Assembly: GCF_006539165.1 (NCBI RefSeq)
Contig: NZ_BJMM01000014.1
Coordinates: 111,013 to 175,012, forward strand
Source of the DNA: Streptomyces cacaoi
GTDB lineage: Bacteria > Actinomycetota > Actinomycetes > Streptomycetales > Streptomycetaceae
Direction of reading: 5' to 3'
Length of the DNA: 64,000 nt
The translations under genes were made by a program, and so were the position numbers. A model generated the notes under the pieces. It worked only from the letters and a program-made list of their open reading frames with translations, had not been told where the DNA came from and did no database searches. This document shows positions 48,352-57,540 of the stretch, piece after piece (the stretch's first letter is position 1; the number at the start of each line of letters is the position of its first letter).

Positions 48352-49899
48352 TCACTCGGTGGCGGTGCCCCAGCGCACGACCGTCTCCCGGGGGCCGGGG
48401 CGGTGCGTGGCGCGGCGGTACGCGGGGGTCTCCCGGCCGGCCGTGCGGGCGGCCGGGCCGAGGACGAAGACATCGGGAGCCCGGTCGAGGACACCGCCGC
48501 CGGGGTCGTCCGAACCGTCGTCCCGGCGTACCGGGTCGCACTCGGGCAGCAGGGCGTCCCGGACGATGACCGCGCACAGATACAGCGTGCCCAGCAGATG
48601 CGCGAGGATCACCACCTGATAGCCCTCGGTGGGGAGCCCCTGGTGTTTGTCCCCGCTGCCGGTGTAGGCCAGGTACATCCAGATGCCCAGGAAGTACAGG
48701 CACTCGCAGGACTGCCAGATCAGCATGGACCGCCACCGCGGCCGGGCCAGCACGGCGAGCGGGATCAGCCACAGCACGTACTGCGGCGAGTAGACCTTGT
48801 TCGTCAGCACGAACAACGCGACGACCAGGAAGGCGAGTTGGGCCAGCCGCGGCCTGCGGGGCGCGCACAGGCCGAGCGCCGCGATGCCCGCACAGCCGAG
48901 CGCCATCAGGATCATGGCGTAGGTGTTGGCGTTCTCCAGGGTGGCGCCCGTCCGCTGCTGGACGATCAGCCACACGGAGCCGAAGTCGACGGGGCGCTCC
49001 TGGCTGAAGGTGTAGAACTTCGCCCAGCCGGCCGGTGCGAGCAGCATCACGGGAACGTTCACCACGGCCCAGGACAGCGCCGTGCCGCCCGCCGCGAACC
49101 CGAACGCCCGCCAGCGGCCCGCCCGCCAGCACAGCACCAGCAGCGGTCCGAGCAGCAGCGCCGGGTAGAGCTTGGCGGCGGTGGCCAGGCCGATGAGGAT
49201 CCCGGCGGCCAGCGGGCGCGAGCGGGACCACAGCAGCATGCCGGCGGCGGTCAGGGCGACGGCGAGCAGATCCCAGTTGATGGTGGCGGTGAGCGCCAGC
49301 GCGGGCGCGAGGGCGACCATCAGCGCGTCCCAGGGCCGGTTGCGGTGGGTGCGCAGCACACACAGCACGAGGACGACGGCGCACACCAGCAGCAGCCCGG
49401 AGTTGACCATCCAGTAGAGCTGCTGCTCCTCCTGCATCCCGTCGACGCCGAGCGTCAGCCAGTCGGCGAGCTGCATGAACGCCCCGGTGAGCACCGGGTA
49501 TTCGAGGTACTCCATGCCGCCGGAGAGCTGGTCGGGCAGCCGGTCGAGGTAGGGGACGAACCCGTCGGCGAAGCCGCGGCCGGTGTACAGATGCGGGATG
49601 TCGGAGTAGCAGGCGTGCACGTACTGCGCGGTCTGGCCGCTGAACCAGCCGCCGTCGTAGCAGGGCAGCTTCTGCACCATGCCCAGCGCGAACATGCCGA
49701 TCAGGACGAGGACGGCCACCTGGGCCGCGGTCTGCCACGGGGGGCGGCGCGCGGTGCGCCGTCCGGCGGGGCCGCCCAGCAACTCGGCGGCCGCGAGGGC
49801 CGTTTCGTCGTGCGCGGTGGGGCGGACGACGGGGGCCGGACGGTCGGGGTGTGCGGCGGTCCGGTCGTCGGAGTGCTCGGTCGGGTGCGCGCGCGTCAT
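48352..49899 (-). CDS. GT87-type membrane glycosyltransferase (DUF2029 family)
   Basis: A 515-residue polytopic protein with about ten membrane spans. The GT-C style catalytic region is suggested by acidic residues after the first span (CYDGGWFSGQTAQYVHACYSDIPHLY) and by YLEYPVLTGAF, GLATAAKLYPALLLGPLL and LTNKVYSPQYVLWLIPL. These are typical of the DUF2029/GT87 family, whose mycobacterial members are polyprenyl-phosphate-dependent mannosyltransferases (PimE and arabinofuranosyltransferase relatives). The acceptor here is unknown. ATG 49899 has AGGA upstream; ATG 49908 is the alternative. It lies downstream of the PBP gene on the same strand, beyond a terminator. Confidence 0.85.
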   Translation of the reverse strand: MTRAHPTEHSDDRTAAHPDRPAPVVRPTAHDETALAAAELLGGPAGRRTARRPPWQTAAQVAVLVLIGMFALGMVQKLPCYDGGWFSGQTAQYVHACYSDIPHLYTGRGFADGFVPYLDRLPDQLSGGMEYLEYPVLTGAFMQLADWLTLGVDGMQEEQQLYWMVNSGLLLVCAVVLVLCVLRTHRNRPWDALMVALAPALALTATINWDLLAVALTAAGMLLWSRSRPLAAGILIGLATAAKLYPALLLGPLLVLCWRAGRWRAFGFAAGGTALSWAVVNVPVMLLAPAGWAKFYTFSQERPVDFGSVWLIVQQRTGATLENANTYAMILMALGCAGIAALGLCAPRRPRLAQLAFLVVALFVLTNKVYSPQYVLWLIPLAVLARPRWRSMLIWQSCECLYFLGIWMYLAYTGSGDKHQGLPTEGYQVVILAHLLGTLYLCAVIVRDALLPECDPVRRDDGSDDPGGGVLDRAPDVFVLGPAARTAGRETPAYRRATHRPGPRETVVRWGTATE

Positions 49900-49990
49900 G
49901 GGGCTCATCCTGCCGCACCGGCTCCGGCCGCCGAAGAAGACCGGTGCGGTGCGTGGGAATACGGGAAATGCGTGGAAGTGCGTGAGAAAA

Positions 49991-50025
49991 GGGTGCGGGC
50001 CCGCCTGTTCGGCGGGCCCGCACCC
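49991..50025. terminator. Strong terminator of the PBP gene
   Basis: The arms GGGTGCGGGCCCGCC (49991-50005) and 50011-50025 form 15 perfect pairs around TGTTC. On the minus strand the stem is followed by TTTTCTC, so it looks like a canonical terminator with a U-tract. Confidence 0.88.
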
Positions 50026-50093
50026 TGGGGAAGCCGTCCCCGTCACCGGGGGCCGCTCCGGTCCGTGGCGGCCACGGACCGGAGCGGGCGGCG

Positions 50094-52754
50094 TCATTCG
50101 TCCGGCTTGTTGCCGGTGCCGGCGAACAGGCCGCCGCCGTCGTCGTTGCCGCCCTGGCCGCCGTCCCCGCCGTCCGCGCCGCCGTGTCCGGCGCCGCCGT
50201 CCGGCCAGCCGGGACCGGAGTCGTCACCTCCGGGGCCCTGGTTGGCGCCGCCGTCGTCGGTCTGGCCCTCGTCGTCGCCGGGCTTGCCGCTCTCGTCGCA
50301 CTTCGGGTCGTGCGCGCTGCAACTGTCGGACGGGTCGGGGGAGTCGCTGGGCGAGTCGGACGGGCTGTCCGAGGGCTCCTCCGGCTCCTCGCTCTCGGTC
50401 TCCGTCTGCGTCGGCGTCGGCGTCGGGCTCATGCCGGGCCCGAACACCTTCTCGCCGAGGGGCTGCGCGGCCGGGAACTTCTCCACGCTGGTGCCCTTGA
50501 GCGCGTCGATCATGTAGTCGGTCCAGATCTGGGCCGGGAACGACGCACCGTGGATCTTCTTCTGCCCACCGGTGCCGTACATCTCCAGGAACTTGCGGTT
50601 CTTGGCGGTGGCGTCGTCGTTGATCCGCCACATGCCGATCGCCGTCGACAGCTGCGGCGTGTACCCCACGAACCAGGCGGACTTGTTGCCGTCCGTCGTA
50701 CCGGTCTTGCCGGCCGCCGGCCGGTTCAGCGCCCGGGCGGGGCTGCCGGTGCCCTTCTCGTCCTGCACGACGTCCGTGAGCACGTCGGTGACGTTGTTGG
50801 CCACGTCCGGGCTGAACAGCTGCTCGCTGTGGCGCTGGGGCATGGGCAGCTTCTTGCCGTCCTGGTCGATGACCTGGGTGACGGAGTACAGATCGGTGCG
50901 CTTGCCCTGGGTGGCGAAGGTGCCGTACGCGCCGGCCATCCGGATCGCGCTGGGCGTGGAGATACCCAGCGAGAACGAGGGGACGTTGGATTTGTTCAGG
51001 CTGGAGCTGAGCAGACCCGCGTCCTCGGCCGCCTTGCGGACGGTGGGGATGCCCACGTCCATGCCGAGCTGCACATAGGGCGAGTTCGCCGAGCGGACCA
51101 TCGCCTCGCGCAGCGAGATGTCGCCGTAGCTGTAGCCGCCGTCGTTGGTCTGGCGCCAGATCTTGCCTTCCTCGTTCTTCCAGACCGTCCCGTCGTAGTT
51201 GTGGATCAGCAGCTTGTTGTCGCCGTCGTAGCGGCTGGTGTCCGGGTTGACGACGGTGCGCTGCCCCGCCGACTGCTCCTTGGCGCCGTCGCGGTCCCTG
51301 ATGCCGTCGCGCATGGCGGCGGCGAGGACGAACGGCTTGAACGTCGAACCGACGGGCACACCCGTCTCGTCGGCGTTGTTGGTGAAGTGCTTGACGTAGT
51401 CCTTGCCGCCGTAGAGGGCCACGATCTTCCCGTCGCGCGGGTCGACGGACGCGCCGCCGAACTGCACATGGGTGTCCAGATCGGGCCGCTTCTTCGGGTC
51501 GATGTTCTTGTCGTAGATCTCGTTGACCGAGTCCCGCATCGCGAACGTCTTCTTCTTGTCGAAGGTCGTCCGGATCTGGTACCCGCCGCGGTTGAGCTGC
51601 TCGCGCGTGAGGACGTTGTTGTTGATCAGGTACCGGTTGGCCAGATCGATCAGGTAGCCCTTCTGGCCCTTCTTGTCCATGGCCTTCTTGGGCGGCTTGA
51701 TGTCCGGCAGGCCCTTGCGGATCAGCTCGGTGGCCTTCGCGTTCGACAGCTTGCCGACCTCGGCCTCCCGGCGGAGGACGGAGCTCCACTTCTTCTGGGA
51801 GCGGGCCTCGTTGGCCTTCTGGTCGCCCTCGTAGGGGTCGTAGAGCGCGGCGCCGTTCAGCAGCGTCGTCAGATAGGCGCCCTCGGAGGCGTCGATCTTG
51901 GCGACGTCCTTGCCGAAGTACGCCTGCGAGGCCGCCTGGACACCGAAGGCCCCGCGCCCGAAGTACGCGGTGTTGAGGTACTGCTCCAGGATGTCCCGCT
52001 TGTCCATCGTGGCGCCGGCCTTGATGGAGATGAGCAGCTCGGTGACCTTGCGCTTGATCGTCTGATCCTGCGACAGGTAGTTGTTCTTGACGAACTGCTG
52101 GGTGATCGTCGAGCCGCCCTGGGTGTCGCCGCCCGTCGCCATGTTGAAGGCGGCACGGGCGATACCCATCGGGTCGACGCCGGAGTCCTCCCAGAACGAG
52201 GCGTTCTCCGAGGCGATCACCGCGTTCTGCAACGACTTGGGCATCTGCGACAGCGAGACGTTCTGCCGGTTCTTCTCGCCCTCCGCGCCCGCCACCGCGA
52301 GCCGGTCACCGTTCGCCCAGTAGTAGACGTTGGTCTGCGAGCGGGCCTCCGCCTTCGCCTGGTCGGGGACGTCCACCATCCACAGTGCTATGGCGAAGGC
52401 CACGATCAGCAGCCCGATGAACCCGAAGCAGGAACCCAGCACCTGTTTCCACGACGGCACCCAGCGCCGTGCGCCCTGCTTGTCGGAGCGCGGGTAGTCG
52501 ATGAACCGCTTCTTGCGCACCTGCGCGGCGCGGCCACGCCCCCGGCCGTGCCCCGCTCCCGCTCCCGAAGCCGAGGCCGCCGCCGCACGCCGACGACCGC
52601 CGCCGGACGACTGCGCCGCCCTCCGTGATTCCGCGCGGCTGCCATGGGAGCCGGGGCCTGTGCCGCGTGACGTCGCGGCACGGCGGCCGGACGGTGGCGG
52701 CTGCGCTGCGCGTCGGCCGCGCCCCTGCGGCGGCTTACGACGGTGCTCGCTCAT
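50094..52754 (-). CDS. Class A penicillin-binding protein (transglycosylase/transpeptidase)
   Basis: This bifunctional enzyme polymerises glycan strands and cross-links peptides outside the membrane. The 886-residue protein has a basic disordered N-tail, one membrane span (about 105-127) and a GT51 domain with AVIASENASFWEDSG (catalytic Glu183) and QGGSTITQQFVKN. The transpeptidase has Ser470 in VGSTFKPF, SxN in RSANSPYVQLG and KTG in AGKTGTTDG. The C-terminal 110 residues are an acidic tail with SDSPSDSPSDS and GGDDGG-type runs. ATG 52754 has GAGGAG 10 nt upstream. Its location beside PadR/ino1 is conserved in Streptomyces. Confidence 0.95.
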   Translation of the reverse strand: MSEHRRKPPQGRGRRAAQPPPSGRRAATSRGTGPGSHGSRAESRRAAQSSGGGRRRAAAASASGAGAGHGRGRGRAAQVRKKRFIDYPRSDKQGARRWVPSWKQVLGSCFGFIGLLIVAFAIALWMVDVPDQAKAEARSQTNVYYWANGDRLAVAGAEGEKNRQNVSLSQMPKSLQNAVIASENASFWEDSGVDPMGIARAAFNMATGGDTQGGSTITQQFVKNNYLSQDQTIKRKVTELLISIKAGATMDKRDILEQYLNTAYFGRGAFGVQAASQAYFGKDVAKIDASEGAYLTTLLNGAALYDPYEGDQKANEARSQKKWSSVLRREAEVGKLSNAKATELIRKGLPDIKPPKKAMDKKGQKGYLIDLANRYLINNNVLTREQLNRGGYQIRTTFDKKKTFAMRDSVNEIYDKNIDPKKRPDLDTHVQFGGASVDPRDGKIVALYGGKDYVKHFTNNADETGVPVGSTFKPFVLAAAMRDGIRDRDGAKEQSAGQRTVVNPDTSRYDGDNKLLIHNYDGTVWKNEEGKIWRQTNDGGYSYGDISLREAMVRSANSPYVQLGMDVGIPTVRKAAEDAGLLSSSLNKSNVPSFSLGISTPSAIRMAGAYGTFATQGKRTDLYSVTQVIDQDGKKLPMPQRHSEQLFSPDVANNVTDVLTDVVQDEKGTGSPARALNRPAAGKTGTTDGNKSAWFVGYTPQLSTAIGMWRINDDATAKNRKFLEMYGTGGQKKIHGASFPAQIWTDYMIDALKGTSVEKFPAAQPLGEKVFGPGMSPTPTPTQTETESEEPEEPSDSPSDSPSDSPDPSDSCSAHDPKCDESGKPGDDEGQTDDGGANQGPGGDDSGPGWPDGGAGHGGADGGDGGQGGNDDGGGLFAGTGNKPDE

Positions 52755-53137
52755 TGGTACAGCTACTCCTCGGGCAGGCGGCAGAGCGCCTGAAGGTGGC
52801 AGTTGATGTCTGGTCCCCCCGAGTGCGCGAGGACGGCCAGGCCGGACCCGAGCGCACTGCACCCGGGACGAGGACGCTCACAGGCGCCGCACGGTTCCCA
52901 GTGGTGGTCTGCACAGCGGACAGACTACGCAGCTCCAAAACGCCCGTTGACCGGCATTCACCTCAATCAGCGCATACCACCGGCAGGGAATCGATGATGT
53001 GAGCCCCTTCACCGGACCCCCGCTTGTCGCTCCCGAGCGGGCGTTCTATCGTCGGGATGTATCGAGCCGATACATCGGAGCGAGACAACGGAAGAACGGC
53101 AACAGCTCCGACCGGAGGAGCAGAGGGGAGGCGCAGG
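52755..53137. promoter_or_regulatory. Divergent PBP-padR promoter region
   Basis: 383 bp holding the promoters of the PBP gene (-) and the PadR gene (+). A possible -35 element TTGACC lies near 52948. The perfect palindrome at 53056-53076 is the likely PadR operator. No gene is present. Confidence 0.6.
53056..53076. promoter_or_regulatory. PadR-type operator upstream of padR
   Basis: GATGTATCG (53056-53064), AGC, CGATACATC (53068-53076): a perfect 9+3+9 palindrome containing ATGTAT...ATACAT. PadR regulators are known to bind ATGT-N8-10-ACAT palindromes, so autoregulation of the adjacent padR gene (and perhaps ino1 by read-through) is likely. Confidence 0.8.
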
Positions 53138-53791
53138 ATGAGCAGACGCTCCGGCATCCTCGAATTCGCCGTCCTCGGCCTGCTCCGCGAATCCCCGATG
53201 CACGGCTATGAGCTGCGCAAGCGGCTCAACACCTCGCTCGGGGTCTTCCGGGCCTTCAGCTACGGCTCGCTCTACCCCTGCCTCAAGACGCTGGTCCAGC
53301 GCGGCTGGCTGGTGGAGGAGACGAGCGGGCAGCCGGAGGCGGAGTCCGGGACGGCGCAGCCGGCGCCGCTCGGCGGCCGCCGAGCGCGGATCGTCTACCG
53401 GCTGACGGCCGAGGGCAAGGAACACTTCGAGGACCTGCTCTCCCAGACGGGCCCCGATGCCTGGGAGGACGAGCACTTCGGCATCCGGTTCGCGTTCTTC
53501 GGCCAGACCTCGCGCGATGTGCGGATGCGGGTCCTCGAAGGGCGCCGCAGCCGGCTTGAGGAGAGGCTCGCCAGAATGCGCGCCTCCCTGGCCCGCACCC
53601 GCGAGCGCCTCGACGACTACACCCTCGAACTCCAGCGCCACGGGATGGAATCCGTGGAGCGCGAGGTGAGGTGGCTGAGCGAACTCATCGAGAGCGAGCG
53701 GTCGGGCGGCCGCCGGAGCCGGCCAACAGAGCACGAGTCCGCGGACCCCGCACACGGTGCGCCGGGTCCGTCCGAGGACACCGACAAGTGA
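53138..53791 (+). CDS. PadR family transcriptional regulator
   Basis: A 217-residue PadR protein. The winged-helix domain covers about residues 5-95 (ILEFAVLGLLRESPMHGYELRKRLNTSLGVFRAFSYGSLYPCLKTLVQRGWL), with the wing at about 60-85 carrying an insert (PEAESGTAQPAPLGGRRAR). The C-terminal PadR helical dimerisation region follows (RRSRLEERLARMRASLARTRERLDDY). PadR regulators respond to small ligands and repress by binding ATGT/ACAT palindromes; one lies 62 bp upstream. ATG 53138 has GGGGAGG 6 nt before it. The adjacent gene is ino1, separated by a hairpin, so control of inositol synthesis is a fair inference. Confidence 0.92.
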   Translation: MSRRSGILEFAVLGLLRESPMHGYELRKRLNTSLGVFRAFSYGSLYPCLKTLVQRGWLVEETSGQPEAESGTAQPAPLGGRRARIVYRLTAEGKEHFEDLLSQTGPDAWEDEHFGIRFAFFGQTSRDVRMRVLEGRRSRLEERLARMRASLARTRERLDDYTLELQRHGMESVEREVRWLSELIESERSGGRRSRPTEHESADPAHGAPGPSEDTDK

Positions 53792-53813
53792 GGCCCCGCG
53801 TCCGCGGGGCCTC
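53790..53813 (+). terminator. Hairpin between padR and ino1
   Basis: The arms GAGGCCCCGCG (53790-53800) and CGCGGGGCCTC (53803-53813) pair around a very small loop directly after the padR stop codon, 27 bp before the ino1 start. It may be an attenuator or partial terminator that separates padR from ino1 expression. Confidence 0.6.
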
Positions 53814-53840
53814 GTCGAGAACACACAGGGAGCAACCGGA

Positions 53841-54923
53841 ATGGGTTCGGTTCGCGTAGCCATCGCCGGCGTGGGCAACTGCGCCGCATCGCTGGTCCAG
53901 GGCGTCGAGTACTACAAGGACGCCGACCCGGACAGCAAGGTCCCGGGTCTGATGCATGTCCAGTTCGGCGACTACCACGTGCGCGACATCGAGTTCGTCG
54001 CCGCCTTCGACGTCGACGGCAAGAAGGTCGGCCTCGACCTGGCGGACGCCATCGGCGCCAGCGAGAACAACACCATCAAGATCTGCGACGTGCCGCCGGC
54101 CGGCGTCTCGGTGCAGCGCGGCCACACCTACGACGGTCTGGGCAAGTACTACCGCGAGACCATCGAGGAGTCCGACGCCCAGCCGGTCGACGTCGTCCAG
54201 GCGCTCAAGGACGCCGAGGCCGACGTCCTGGTGTGCTACCTGCCGGTCGGCTCCCAGGAGGCCGTCGAGTTCTACGCCCAGTGCGCCATCGACGCGGGCG
54301 TGGCCTTCGTCAACGCGCTGCCGGTGTTCATCGCCGGCACCAAGGAGTGGGCCGACAAGTTCACCGCCGCCGGGGTGCCGATCGTCGGCGACGACATCAA
54401 GTCCCAGGTCGGCGCCACCATCACGCACCGCGTGCTGGCCAAGCTGTTCGAGGACCGCGGCGTCATCCTGGACCGCACCATGCAGCTGAACGTCGGCGGC
54501 AACATGGACTTCAAGAACATGCTGGAGCGGGAGCGACTGGAGTCCAAGAAGATCTCCAAGACGCAGGCCGTCACCTCCCAGATCCCCGACCGCGATCTGG
54601 GCGCCGACAACGTCCACATCGGCCCCTCCGACTTCGTCGCCTGGCTCGACGACCGCAAGTGGGCCTATGTGCGCCTGGAGGGCCGCGCCTTCGGTGACGT
54701 CCCGCTGAACCTGGAGTACAAGCTGGAGGTCTGGGACTCCCCCAACTCCGCCGGCGTCATCATCGACGCGCTCCGCGCCGCGAAGATCGCCAAGGACCGC
54801 GGCATCGGCGGCCCGATCCTCTCGGCGTCCTCGTACTTCATGAAGTCCCCGCCGGTCCAGTACTTCGACGACCAGGCCCGGCAGAACGTCCAGGACTTCA
54901 TCGACGGCAAGGCCGACCGCTGA
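53841..54923 (+). CDS. ino1: Inositol-1-phosphate synthase
   Basis: This enzyme converts glucose 6-phosphate to 1L-myo-inositol 1-phosphate using NAD+, the first step towards mycothiol and phosphatidylinositol lipids in actinomycetes. The 360-residue protein has the NAD-binding motif VAIAGVGNCAASLVQG, the catalytic region VGDDIKSQVGATITHRVLAKLF with the conserved Lys, and LNVGGNMDFKNM and SKTQAVTSQ. The length and sequence match the bacterial short class. ATG 53841 follows GGGAG; the 28-residue longer frame runs into padR and is rejected. Confidence 0.96.
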   Translation: MGSVRVAIAGVGNCAASLVQGVEYYKDADPDSKVPGLMHVQFGDYHVRDIEFVAAFDVDGKKVGLDLADAIGASENNTIKICDVPPAGVSVQRGHTYDGLGKYYRETIEESDAQPVDVVQALKDAEADVLVCYLPVGSQEAVEFYAQCAIDAGVAFVNALPVFIAGTKEWADKFTAAGVPIVGDDIKSQVGATITHRVLAKLFEDRGVILDRTMQLNVGGNMDFKNMLERERLESKKISKTQAVTSQIPDRDLGADNVHIGPSDFVAWLDDRKWAYVRLEGRAFGDVPLNLEYKLEVWDSPNSAGVIIDALRAAKIAKDRGIGGPILSASSYFMKSPPVQYFDDQARQNVQDFIDGKADR

Positions 54924-54948
54924 TCCGGACACCCGCACGGCACCACCA

Positions 54949-54996
54949 CCGACGGCCGCGTCCCGGCGAACTCCCTCGCCGGGGGCGGCCGTCGGC
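54949..54996. terminator. Bidirectional terminator after ino1
   Basis: The arms 54949-54969 and 54976-54996 (CCGACGGCCGC...CCCGGCGA with complement) pair almost fully with one bulge and a 6-nt loop. It sits between convergent ino1 and the alanine-racemase-like gene. Confidence 0.75.
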
Positions 54997-55070
54997 GCGT
55001 TCGCAGCCGTGAGTTCTGCTCGTCCCGCTCGTCGGCCGTCGACCCGTACCGTCGGGCCGGCGGGCCGGGC

Positions 55071-56102
55071 TCAGCGGTCCATCGTGCGGTCGACCATCGT
55101 CGTCGTGTGGCGGAGGATCGCCGTGAGTTCCTCGCCCACGTGGGGCTCGGGGGCGTCGGACGGGATGAAGAGGATCGAGACCTGCATGTGCGGGGGTTCG
55201 GCGAACCAGCGCTGCTTGCCCGCCCAGACGAAGGGCGACAGGTTGCGGTTGACGGTGGCCAGGCCCGCGCGGGCCACGCCCTTGGCGCGGGAGGTCATGC
55301 CGTGCAGAGCCTTCGGTGCCTCCAGGCCGACGCCGTGCGAGGTGCCGCCGGCGACGACCACCAGCCAGCCGTCGCCCGAGGCCCTCGCCTGCCGGTAGCC
55401 GAACCGCTCGCCCTTGGCCACGCGGGTGACGTCCAGGATCGCGCCGCGGTACTCGGTGGCCTGGTGGTCGCCGAGCCACAGCCGGGTGCCGATGCGGGCG
55501 CGGAAGCGGGTCTGCGGGAACTGCTGCTGGAGGACGGCGAATTCGTTCGGCTTGAGGTGGCTGACGAACATGGTGTCGAGCGGCAGCCGTGCGGCGCGCA
55601 GCCTGTCCATCCAGCCGATGACCTCCTCCACCGCGTCGGATCCGTCGGTGCGGTCCAGCGGCAGATGGATGGCGAAGCCCTCCAGCCGTACCTCGTCGAT
55701 CGCGGCGTGCAGCTTCGGCAGGTCGGCCTCGGTGACGCCGTGCCGCTTCATGCTGCTCATGACCTCGATGACGACGCGTGCCCCGCGCATCAGGGCCACA
55801 CCCTCCACGGAGGAGACGGAGCGGATCGCCCGGTCGGGCAGCGGCACCGGCTCCTCGTCCTTGCGGAACGGGGTGAGCACCAGCAGATCGCCGCCGAACA
55901 GGTCCTTCGTGCGGGCCGCCTCGTAAGTGGTGCCGACCGCGAGGATGTCGGCGCCGAACTTCGTCGCCTCGTCGGCCAGCCGTTCGTGCCCGAAGCCGTA
56001 GCCGTTGCCCTTGCAGACGGGGACGATCCCGGGGAACTGCTGGATCACCGACTGCTGGTGCGCCCGCCAGCGATCGGTGTCGACGTAGAGGGTGAGCGCC
56101 AT
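55071..56102 (-). CDS. Alanine-racemase-like PLP barrel protein
   Basis: A 343-residue protein of the alanine racemase N-terminal-domain superfamily. A PLP-binding lysine is probably Lys31 in IVPVCKGNGYGFGHE, equivalent to VxKANAYG of Alr. Other barrel segments are RHGVTEADLPKL, DEVRLEGFAIHLPL, MFVSHLKPNE and RARIGTRLWLGD. The C-terminal beta-domain differs from true Alr, and I could not identify the second catalytic Tyr with confidence. It might therefore be a divergent amino acid racemase or another PLP enzyme. The start is ATG 56102. It is 127 bp downstream of the FemX-like gene on the same strand, which suggests a role in cell-wall peptide synthesis. Confidence 0.82.
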   Translation of the reverse strand: MALTLYVDTDRWRAHQQSVIQQFPGIVPVCKGNGYGFGHERLADEATKFGADILAVGTTYEAARTKDLFGGDLLVLTPFRKDEEPVPLPDRAIRSVSSVEGVALMRGARVVIEVMSSMKRHGVTEADLPKLHAAIDEVRLEGFAIHLPLDRTDGSDAVEEVIGWMDRLRAARLPLDTMFVSHLKPNEFAVLQQQFPQTRFRARIGTRLWLGDHQATEYRGAILDVTRVAKGERFGYRQARASGDGWLVVVAGGTSHGVGLEAPKALHGMTSRAKGVARAGLATVNRNLSPFVWAGKQRWFAEPPHMQVSILFIPSDAPEPHVGEELTAILRHTTTMVDRTMDR

Positions 56103-56229
56103 GACGGGTACGGCACCTTTCTCGATCGGACTGATCGGACTGCTCGGACGGGAAGGACGGTCGGCCGGTTCCGCCGGGAAAGGGCGGAGCGGCCCGGAGA
56201 CGGGGTACGCAGGGTAGGGCAGCGGCCGG

Positions 56230-57360
56230 TCAGCGCCGGGACATGTACATGTCCAGAGCCTTGTGCAGCAGCTTGTTGAGGGGGAAGTCCCACTCGCCGA
56301 GGTACTCGGCGGCCTCGCCGCCCGTACCCACCTTGAACTGGATGAGGCCGAACAGATGGTCGTTCTCGTCCAGCGAGTCGCTGATGCCCCGCAGGTCGTA
56401 CACGCTCGCGCCCAGCGCGTACGCGTCCTGGAGCATCCGCCACTGCATCGCGTTCGACGGCCGCACCTCGCGCTTGTGGTTGGCGGAGGCGCCGTAGGAG
56501 TACCAGACGTGGCCGCCGACGATCAGCATCGTCGCCGCGGAGATGCGCTCGCCCTCGTGCTCGGCGAAGTACAGCCGCATCCGCTGCGGGTCCTCGGAGT
56601 TGAGGACGTGCCACATGCGCTGGAAGTACGCCTTGGGGCGGGGCCGGAACCGGTCGCGCTCGGCGGTGATCTCGTACAGCCGCTGCCACTCGTCCAGGTC
56701 GTAGGGGTTGGCCATGTTGCCCTGGACGACCTGCACACCGGCCTTGTCGGCCTTCTTGATGTTGCGGCGCCACAGCTGGTTGAAGCCCTTGTGGACCTCC
56801 TCCAGCGAGCGGCCCTCCAGCGGCACCTGGAAGACGTAGCGGGGCTGGACGTCACCGAAGCCGGCGCCGCCGTCCTCGCCCTGCTGCCAGCCCATCCGCC
56901 GCAGCTGGTCGGCGACTTCGAAGGCACGCGGCTCGATGTGCGTGGCCTCGATGTCCCGCAGCCGCTTGACGTCCTGGTCCTGGATGCCCTTCTTGATCGC
57001 CGGGGCGTCCCAGCGGCGGATCACCACGGGCGGGCCCATCTTGACCGAGAACGCGCCCTGCCGCTTCAGGTGCGCCAGCATCGGGCGCAGCCACTCCTCC
57101 AGGTTGGGCGCGTACCAGTTGATGACCGGCCCCTCCGGCAGATACGCCAGGTACCGCTTGACCTTCGGCAGCTGCCGGTAGAGCACCAGCCCGGCGCCCA
57201 CCATCTGGCCGGTCCGCTCGTCGAACCAGCCCAGGTTCTCCGCGCGCCATTCGCTCTTGACGTCCGCCCACGCGGGGACCTGACAGTGACTGGCCGACGA
57301 AAGGCTCTGGATATACGCCAGATGCTGCTCTCGGCTGATGGTCCTCAGGGTCAGACTCAT
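56230..57360 (-). CDS. FemX/FemAB-like aminoacyltransferase
   Basis: A 376-residue protein of the FemABX family, which adds the cross-bridge amino acid to lipid II or to the peptidoglycan stem using aminoacyl-tRNA. Two GNAT-like halves are visible: SASHCQVPAWADVKSEWRAENLGW with GLVLYRQLPKVKRYLAYLPEGP, and FNQLWRRNIKKADKAGVQV, RMRLYFAEHEGERISAATMLIVGGHVWYSYGASANHKREVRPSNAMQW. In Streptomyces FemX is the Gly-adding enzyme (LL-DAP-Gly wall). ATG 57360 with GGAGGAGCG upstream is chosen; the 35-residue longer frame is rejected. Confidence 0.93.
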   Translation of the reverse strand: MSLTLRTISREQHLAYIQSLSSASHCQVPAWADVKSEWRAENLGWFDERTGQMVGAGLVLYRQLPKVKRYLAYLPEGPVINWYAPNLEEWLRPMLAHLKRQGAFSVKMGPPVVIRRWDAPAIKKGIQDQDVKRLRDIEATHIEPRAFEVADQLRRMGWQQGEDGGAGFGDVQPRYVFQVPLEGRSLEEVHKGFNQLWRRNIKKADKAGVQVVQGNMANPYDLDEWQRLYEITAERDRFRPRPKAYFQRMWHVLNSEDPQRMRLYFAEHEGERISAATMLIVGGHVWYSYGASANHKREVRPSNAMQWRMLQDAYALGASVYDLRGISDSLDENDHLFGLIQFKVGTGGEAAEYLGEWDFPLNKLLHKALDMYMSRR

Positions 57361-57474
57361 GGCGGGACGCTCCTCCGGCGAACTGAGTGATGCTCGCGGG
57401 AAGCCTACTGTGCCCCTGGGCGCCCCGTTCGGCCCAGGGGAGGGCGCCTGCACGTTCCCGCACACGCGTACGGC

Positions 57475-57531
57475 CCCCGGCTCCGCCGCGCGGGGAGAGG
57501 AGCGGGCCCCGCGCGGCGTACGGAGCCGGGG
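57475..57531. terminator. Long hairpin after the 57.5 kb membrane-protein gene
   Basis: The arms 57475-57495 and 57507-57531 (CCCCGGCTCCG, then CCGCGCGGGG, with complements and a short CGTA bulge) make a long stem around an 11-nt loop. It lies 10 bp beyond the stop codon of the small membrane protein gene (-). Confidence 0.75.
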
Positions 57532-57540
57532 ACCGGGTCG

